Origin: Capitulum mitella
Taxonomy: Eukaryota > Arthropoda > Thecostraca > Pollicipedomorpha > Pollicipedidae
Length of the DNA stretch: 64,000 nt
Assembly (NCBI GenBank): GCA_030062745.1
Contig: CP099846.1
Span: 28,355,201-28,419,200, forward strand
Direction: 5' to 3'
The translations under genes and the position numbers were made by a program. Shown here piece by piece: positions 59,301 through 64,000 of the stretch. Each line of letters starts with the position of its first letter. Position 1 is the first letter of the stretch. The notes beneath the pieces were generated by a model, which was given only the letters and a program-made list of their open reading frames with translations, was not told the origin of the DNA and made no database searches.

Positions 59301-62300
59301 GTCGCCGGCGGCTGGGGCATTGGCTACGACAATGCAGCGAACTGCCGAGATCAAAACCATTCCAGCGCGCCGCGCTGAAGACCGCGCCGGGGCCCGAGAA
59401 AATCGGCGTCAACAGAGACCGGTCCACACCCTTGCATTACCAGGCCGTCTACTCCGATCCCAGGCCCCGCCGACAACGAGCCCCGCCCGGTCGTGCGCCA
59501 CCGCATGCCCGGCCGGGCGCCACCTGCCTGGAGGTCATGATGCCGCCCATCAGCTCAGCGGTGCGCTCGAACACCTTGTCGACGTAGTCGAGCCGGTCGT
59601 GGTAGCACTTGTGCGCCAGGTTCAGCAGGGAGACCTGCAGCGCGGCCATGTCCTCCGGCGGCAGGTTGCCGGCCCGGTTCTGCCGGCGACGGGGCGTCAG
59701 GGACGGCCCAGAGACGGCGCGCCGCGCAATGGTGGAGATACGGTACGCGGTGGCCAGATGGTGCCCGTGTCACCCGTTAGTCGAAGTCAGATCAAACGCA
59801 ACCAGCAATTCTGGCTGCGAAACTACAGCGAAAGGAAAGGACATCCAAACGGCAAGAGTAGATTCGGGACAATGGACGTTTTCCCTTTTTACATAACGTG
59901 CACTCCACACCATCATGACTCAAACCACGCAGCACCAAAAGCCTTTCAGTCGAACCACAAAGGCACATCAATGCGATGACTGCCTGTGGCCTCCACCTGC
60001 CATTTTGCTCACCAAAAAATTCAACATGGTTGCCATGCCCAACAACGTCAAAACGGATCAACCACAAGACGCGAAACGACAGCATCTTCCCCGTCGCAGC
60101 TCGCCGCCGTCGCTCACCTGAATGACGTCGGCCACCTGCTCGGAGAAGATGTCGAACAGCTTGACGTTCTCGGGGATGCCGGTGCCGTCGTCACGGGTGG
60201 CGAACAGCGCGAGCCGGTCGATCAGCGAGATGATGATGGTCTTGACGTTGACGCCGGGGTGCAGTTCGGCGCAGGCCTTCAGCAGCGAGGACAGCGTGGC
60301 CAGGTGGAACTCGTCCGGAAACACCTGCCGGCGACGGAGCGTCACCGACTGCCCGCCGCCCGGGACTCTGGGATTCCGGGACTCGCCCGGACCGGAGTCC
60401 GCGCTTCTGGCCGCGCCGGGCTACCGCAAGCCGGCCGAGTCCGAGAATAGTCATCAGCCGACACGGCACGGCCAGGCTGGCCCAGTCGACGGCCGCAGTG
60501 AACACAGTGTGGGACGGTGGGTGCTACCACTGCAGCTCCGAAACTCCTGCCGGTCAACTCTGTCAGTGTCGTAAGACGACGCATTCAGCACGTTCTGGAG
60601 CTCACGGCACAAGCACAGGACCAAAGACAGCGGTCAGTAACACCATAGCGCAGGTCCGTGAACACGGCCTACCTTTGCTACACCAAACCCCTGAAAGGCA
60701 GGACAACACGCCATGGTAGGCCTCCCCATCCGAGATCTGCGGATACAGAGCGGTCTTCCTCTGAGGACGACGCACGCCGGTCACGCTACTGACCTGGATC
60801 ACGCACTCCATGAGGTACTCCTGGGAGATTGGATCGCGGCAGCTCACCACTTGTTCCAGAACTCCCGGCAGCACGGTCTGCGGCACACGAGTAAACGGTC
60901 TCTCACCGCACACCGCTCCTAGACATCGCGCAAAAACATCCCTCGCAGCACACAGCTCATATCGTGAGGCTGCAACAGGTGATCAACACATCACACGTCA
61001 AGGTCTACATCTGTGACTGCAGCTTGCTGGGTAGAATCCACAATATCAATATGTGTGGCGCTTCGCAGGCATTAATGTACCGCGCCTACTTTTCAAATCC
61101 TTACACCCACGCTTTTCAATATGTCATTCCAGGATATGTCATATTACCTGTGCAGGGAACCACCAGTCGTTCGGAACTTGATCATACAAGAATCTTAAAA
61201 CGAGTGCGCAAAACCTTCGAGGGATGGCATCATACGCGCCCGTTTTTCTTAAACTACGCACGCCCCTGCCATTTCCGCCACTGAGACACATGAGCCACCG
61301 TCCAAAGGTCCACAACAACACAACCTCCGGCTCAATAATCCTACACCGCAGAAGGCATCACAACGACCAGCCCTACACGCGGCCGTCATGCCCACGCCCG
61401 TACAACTCCGGACAATCACTCCCTTCGCCGTCCAGCTCCCGCCGCCACCGCCGCAGCCTGCCCCGCCACCGCCGCGCCCACCTTCTTGTAGATCTCCACG
61501 TTGACGGCCTCGAGCTGGCTGAGCCGCAGCAGGTTAGTGCCGACCAGCAGTCGCAGCTCCTGGCGCTCGCGCTCGCGGCGCTCCCGGTCGCGCGTGTGAC
61601 CCTGGTGCTGCATGCGCACCCACAGCTTGTTCATCTCGGCGAAGTTGAGCAGGATGAACTCGATCGAGTCGCGCACCTGGGAGGCAAACCGCGTCACAAA
61701 ACCGTCGAGGCACGCGTCCGTGCCACGCATGGCTGTCACCACATTACCGCGGAACACTCCTGTAAAAAAAAACTCCGACGACAGCACGTCACAAAATTAC
61801 AACACAGCACGCACAAAATTACCGCGGAAGCTCCTGAGCACAGCACAAAAAGAATTACCGCGGAACACTCCTGTGACGCACAACGTGCAAAAAATTACCG
61901 CGGAACACTCCTGTGACGCACAGCACGTGCACAAAATTACCGCGGAACACTCCTGTGACGCACAGCACGTGCACAAAATTACCGCGGAACACTCCTGTGA
62001 CGCACAGCACGTGCACAAAATTACCGCGGAACACTCCTGTGACGCACAGCACGTGCACAAAATTACCGCGGAACGCTCCTGTGACGCACACCACGTTCAA
62101 AAAACTGCCAAAGTACGCTCATGCGGCACACGTCATTGCCAAAAAACCACCGAGGGACGACGCTGTTTCGCAAAATACCGTCTAAAAACTACGGAGAAAC
62201 GCTCCTGTCACGTATCATACCGTCACAATACCAATGAGGCACATTCCTCTAACGCAACTCCCCGTCCCAAAACCAAACTCCGCATGATTGCAAGGTGTGC

Positions 62301-63797
62301 GGCAAAAAGAAAAAAAAAACGAAAAAACAACGGAACCAAACAACCCTTGGATGTACCACGGGAAAACATAACGTCATATTCCAAGCACAGGTTTACTTCA
62401 GTAGTGCACGCCGGGCCACCTGGCCCCATCCACACCGTGGTGCGTTCCTCCGCCACCAGCGACCGGCCGACCCACCGTCCACACCCAGACCACGCCGCTG
62501 CGTCTCGACACGCCCCGGCTCCGCGGCCGGACGGCGCCGGCCGGCGGCGACCCACCGTGCCGGTGCGTTCGTCGTCCTCCTCCTCGGTGTCGGGCAGGAT
62601 GTCCTTGGTGCACTGCAGCAGGTAGTTGCGCAGGAAGAGGCCGCGCAGGGGGTTCTGCACGCCGCGGCACATCTCGACCAGGTCGTGCAGGATGTCGCGC
62701 GTCGCCTGCGGCACCGTCTTGGTGAAGACGCGCCCCACGGTGATCAGCAGGAACCTGCCGACCGCGGGGAGGGGGGTGAGTGTTTGTCCGAGGCAGGCAA
62801 CTCTGACGCCGGGCTGGCGAATGGTAATGGTAATGGTACTTAATTCCGGTTTTGAAGACGAATATGGCAGACGACCGACTGACGCCCGACGAGACACAAG
62901 ATATGACCCAAGACTTTGGACATCTGAGCCCAAGAGGCTGTGTGTCCTAACTCACAAACAAACAAACAAAAGCTGAATGGTGGGCCAAGCACTGGCATGT
63001 GATTCTCTCCCTGCCTTTGTTTTAGCTGGGCAACTTGTCTTTTACTCTTCTGTCGGGTTTTACTTGGCACCCTGTGAGTGATCCTCTGCCTGCTTTTGTT
63101 TACCTGGTCAACCTGTCTTTTACTCTATGGTGGAGTTTTGGGTGGCATCTTGTCTATGTATCTGACTTGATTTAAATATCCATCCATGCTCTGGTATAAC
63201 TGGTAAAATATACTGGTACTTGCTAAGTGGTGAACTAAATGACACATGACAGAGGCCATACTGTGCCATGAGCTGACTACAGGACACAATGCACTGCAGC
63301 CACTAAGGGCCCTGCCAGGCTCTGGACCCTCCAGGCTGACACATGCTCAGTAGCCCAAAGAAGAGCACAACATGAATGCTTCCAGAAAAAAAAACACCAA
63401 TGTTTACAGGATATATAACAAAGTCAGACCTGCATTACCACTGTGCAGTTTTGGCATCAAGCCAGCAATGGTCATTTACAACTGATCTTTGCAGGTGGGA
63501 ATGCCTCAGTCTAAAAGTGTCTCCTAACAATCAGAAATATACCCATTAGATGGACAAATCAAGGAACCACCTTTCTCTTCATCTGACTAAGATAAGTACT
63601 TACAGCCTGGGGACGATGTTACCAGCATACTGAACCAGCTCATAAAGGTCAGTGGGTTTGCGACCCTTCTTGAACTCATCCAACAGGCATACTTCCAGGT
63701 TTCTGAGTTCATCACAGATGACCATGTACAGTTCATAGTAGCTTTTTGGTGACAGCCTGAGGGCAAATAATGACAGCTCACTGGAGATCAGAATTTT
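48427..63797 (-). CDS. VPS35: VPS35, retromer core subunit (14 exons, N-terminus outside window)
   Basis: VPS35 is the alpha-solenoid scaffold of retromer and binds VPS26 with its N-terminal and VPS29 with its C-terminal part on endosomes. Exons (minus, in order): 63797-63604, 62754-62556, 61676-61482, 60877-60794, 60324-60118, 59679-59528, 59049-58845, 58529-58423, 57913-57748, 57279-57100, 55275-55192, 49993-49844, 49309-49166, 48600-48427. They total 2241 nt (746 codons plus stop) with every phase consistent. Colinear with human VPS35 from [10 protein letters not shown] to the C-terminal YEGL. Signatures: [72 protein letters not shown]. About 60-70 N-terminal residues are missing beyond 64 kb. 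Introns are GT-AG except one GC-AG after exon 6. The largest (5.2 kb, 49994-55191) holds repeats. Confidence 0.97.
49166..49309 (-). CDS. VPS35: VPS35 exon 13 in window
   Basis: [39 protein letters not shown] and YFYSQGNKE; 48 codons, phase 0-0; donor gtgggc. Confidence 0.96.
49643..49762. repeat. (ACT)n trinucleotide microsatellite in VPS35 intron
   Basis: About 40 ACT/ACC units in the 534-bp intron between exons 13 and 12, ending some 80 bp from the exon 12 donor. It gives a poly-Val artefact frame on the minus strand. Confidence 0.97.
49844..49993 (-). CDS. VPS35: VPS35 exon 12 in window
   Basis: [40 protein letters not shown] and [10 protein letters not shown]; 50 codons, phase 0-0, separated from exon 11 by 5.2 kb. 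Confidence 0.97.
50791..50880. repeat. (AT)n microsatellite, interrupted
   Basis: TA-rich dinucleotide run broken by GGCA and GACATG; in the large VPS35 intron. Confidence 0.95.
52088..52136. repeat. (GAGCC)n pentanucleotide repeat
   Basis: About ten CCGAG units with single-base variants, within a GC-rich patch (51890-52320). Confidence 0.9.
53281..53338. repeat. (AT)n microsatellite
   Basis: Pure AT run of about 58 bp preceded by AAATAAATAAATAAG. Confidence 0.97.
53520..54190. repeat. Tandem repeat, unit about 285-300 bp
   Basis: GACCTGACCT recurs near 53530, 53830 and 54115. Between them both copies share CACGGYGAC, GGTCATTTCACAG or GGCCATTTCACAG, ACTACAAAATCGAC-like strings and TTCATGTGG. 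Two full diverged copies. Confidence 0.75.
54200..54576. repeat. Diverged MITE-like repeat with G-rich terminal hairpin
   Basis: Same phrase order as 29751-30265: GTGACCTGAC, GATGTAGGAAAAGGTAC, AAGTTTCAGCGCGCTGGTT, then a G-run/C-run inverted repeat ending near a TTAA (54575-54578). Probably a distant member of the MITE group; the other boundary is unclear. Confidence 0.4.
55192..55275 (-). CDS. VPS35: VPS35 exon 11 in window
   Basis: [20 protein letters not shown] then LIIGTLKQ; 28 codons, phase 0-0. Donor gtataa is weak but the human alignment ([15 protein letters not shown]) is decisive. Confidence 0.95.
55276..57099. other. VPS35 intron, no feature seen
   Basis: Contains two related stretches (near 56030-56090 and 56145-56205) sharing GTCTCGTC/CGCCTCAC, GGAAATGGAA and ACCACG(C/T)TG, an old tandem duplication of about 115 bp. 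Nothing else. Confidence 0.5.
57100..57279 (-). CDS. VPS35: VPS35 exon 10 in window
   Basis: [34 protein letters not shown] and [12 protein letters not shown]; 60 codons, phase 0-0. Confidence 0.97.
57748..57913 (-). CDS. VPS35: VPS35 exon 9 in window
   Basis: [20 protein letters not shown], then [20 protein letters not shown] and TLKDE. Phase 2 in, 0 out. Confidence 0.97.
58423..58529 (-). CDS. VPS35: VPS35 exon 8 in window
   Basis: [17 protein letters not shown] and an acidic [15 protein letters not shown] segment, the conserved acidic loop before the VPS29-binding half. Phase 2 out. Confidence 0.95.
58845..59049 (-). CDS. VPS35: VPS35 exon 7 in window
   Basis: [20 protein letters not shown], then [18 protein letters not shown] and ...IRVQQATQ. 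Phase 2 in, 0 out; donor gtcggt. Confidence 0.95.
59117..59244. repeat. Minisatellite, 10-11-bp unit CCACTCCGA(A)G
   Basis: About twelve units alternating CCACTCCGAG, CCACTCCGAAG and CCACGCCGAAG in the intron between VPS35 exons 6 and 7. Confidence 0.92.
59528..59679 (-). CDS. VPS35: VPS35 exon 6 in window, GC donor
   Basis: [20 protein letters not shown], then [20 protein letters not shown]. The frame requires the exon to end TCCAG with donor gcaggt (GC-AG intron); the GT four bases further on would break the frame. Confidence 0.93.
60118..60324 (-). CDS. VPS35: VPS35 exon 5 in window
   Basis: [30 protein letters not shown]-type helix ([19 protein letters not shown]) and [15 protein letters not shown]. 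69 codons, phase 0-0. Confidence 0.97.
60794..60877 (-). CDS. VPS35: VPS35 exon 4 in window
   Basis: [19 protein letters not shown] then EYLMECVIQ; 28 codons, phase 0-0, matching human IVLTGILEQVVNCRD. Confidence 0.96.
61482..61676 (-). CDS. VPS35: VPS35 exon 3 in window
   Basis: [19 protein letters not shown] through [19 protein letters not shown] to VNVEIYKK; 65 codons, phase 0-0. A stronger-looking acceptor (poly-T then acag) 85-90 bp upstream gives the wrong frame, so 61676 is chosen. Confidence 0.94.
61740..62110. repeat. 42-bp minisatellite in VPS35 intron
   Basis: About nine units of AAAATTACCGCGGAACACTC then CTGTGACGCACAGCACGTGCAC; the central four are nearly identical and both edges decay (to about 62270 on the right). 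The 42-bp length keeps all frames open. Read on the minus strand, each unit carries a TGTGCGTCACAG/GAG acceptor-like string. Confidence 0.95.
62556..62754 (-). CDS. VPS35: VPS35 exon 2 in window
   Basis: [16 protein letters not shown], then the near-invariant [20 protein letters not shown] and an acidic loop ending DDERTGT. Phase 2 in, 0 out; donor gtgggt. Confidence 0.96.
62755..63603. other. VPS35 intron, no feature seen
   Basis: Contains a short repetition of TTGTTTAGCTGGGCAACTTG / TTGTTTACCTGGTCAACCTG types (about 63020 and 63095), a diverged 80-bp duplication. Otherwise nothing. Confidence 0.5.
63604..63797 (-). CDS. VPS35: VPS35 exon (first in window)
   Basis: Acceptor ttgttgcag, donor gtaagt. 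Contains [17 protein letters not shown] and [13 protein letters not shown]; the PRLYL motif that contacts VPS26 is split over the next junction and reads PRLFLL. Phase 0 in, 2 out. Confidence 0.95.
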
Positions 63798-64000
63798 CTG
63801 CAACAAAGGTCATTTGGGGTGCATTTTCACCAATGGATAAATGGTGAATTCATTGCCTTGGTTCCTTTGTTACAGTATTACACATAAATATTTAAACATA
63901 ACAGCATAAACCATGTAAATGATTAAACACAGCTCACAATTATAAAGCATAAATGGCCAGCTGTAAAGAACTATGACTAAAAACCAAATGCCCATGCATA
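63798..64000. other. VPS35 intron at window edge
   Basis: AT-rich intron; the exon(s) for the first 60-70 residues of VPS35 must lie beyond the window. Confidence 0.7.

Noticed and set aside
61677-61765. Extending VPS35 exon 3 upstream to the poly-T acceptor
   Set aside because: It breaks the frame with the preceding exon and adds residues absent from VPS35 proteins.

Overview
This is a eukaryotic, animal-type window. Coding sequence is broken into short exons with GT-AG introns, there are large introns full of microsatellites, minisatellites and small DNA transposons, and exon third positions are strongly GC-rich. The gene set (an IA-2/PTPRN pseudophosphatase, a POMGNT1-type glycosyltransferase and VPS35) is metazoan. 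A short run of CCTAA units, the arthropod-type telomere motif, makes an arthropod (perhaps a crustacean) the best guess, but that is inference. I saw no tRNA, rRNA, CRISPR array, virus or toxin gene.

Layout. (1) About 1.6-28.8 kb, plus strand: an IA-2/ICA512 (PTPRN) homologue with thirteen phase-compatible exons that join into a 592-codon frame: signal peptide, short luminal region, SEA-like membrane-proximal domain, transmembrane segment, juxtamembrane linker and PTP-like domain, followed by a poly(A) signal. Its 12.4-kb intron holds hAT-type and piggyBac-type MITEs. (2) 28.8-34.7 kb: mostly anonymous, with a possible vWA-like exon, a GC-rich promoter-like block and an orphan start exon. (3) 34.8-41.8 kb, minus strand: a dead pogo/Tigger-type transposase gene that has been split by other elements: a roughly 3-kb foldback-like element with mirrored tandem-repeat arms, and a 1.2-kb piggyBac-type MITE. 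A second copy of the same MITE sits inside the foldback. (4) 43.0-44.5 kb: degenerate minisatellites. (5) 45.2-47.2 kb, plus strand: a POMGNT1-like gene carried almost wholly on one exon. (6) 48.4-63.8 kb, minus strand: fourteen exons of VPS35 (746 codons plus stop); only the extreme N-terminus lies beyond the right edge. POMGNT1-like and VPS35 are convergent.

The three genes share no obvious pathway: IA-2 acts in dense-core secretory vesicles, POMGNT1 in Golgi O-mannosyl glycosylation and VPS35 in endosome retrieval. The most unusual part is the nested transposon complex at 35-42 kb. The host gene's reading frame, and the short duplications flanking each insert, let the order of insertions be read directly.
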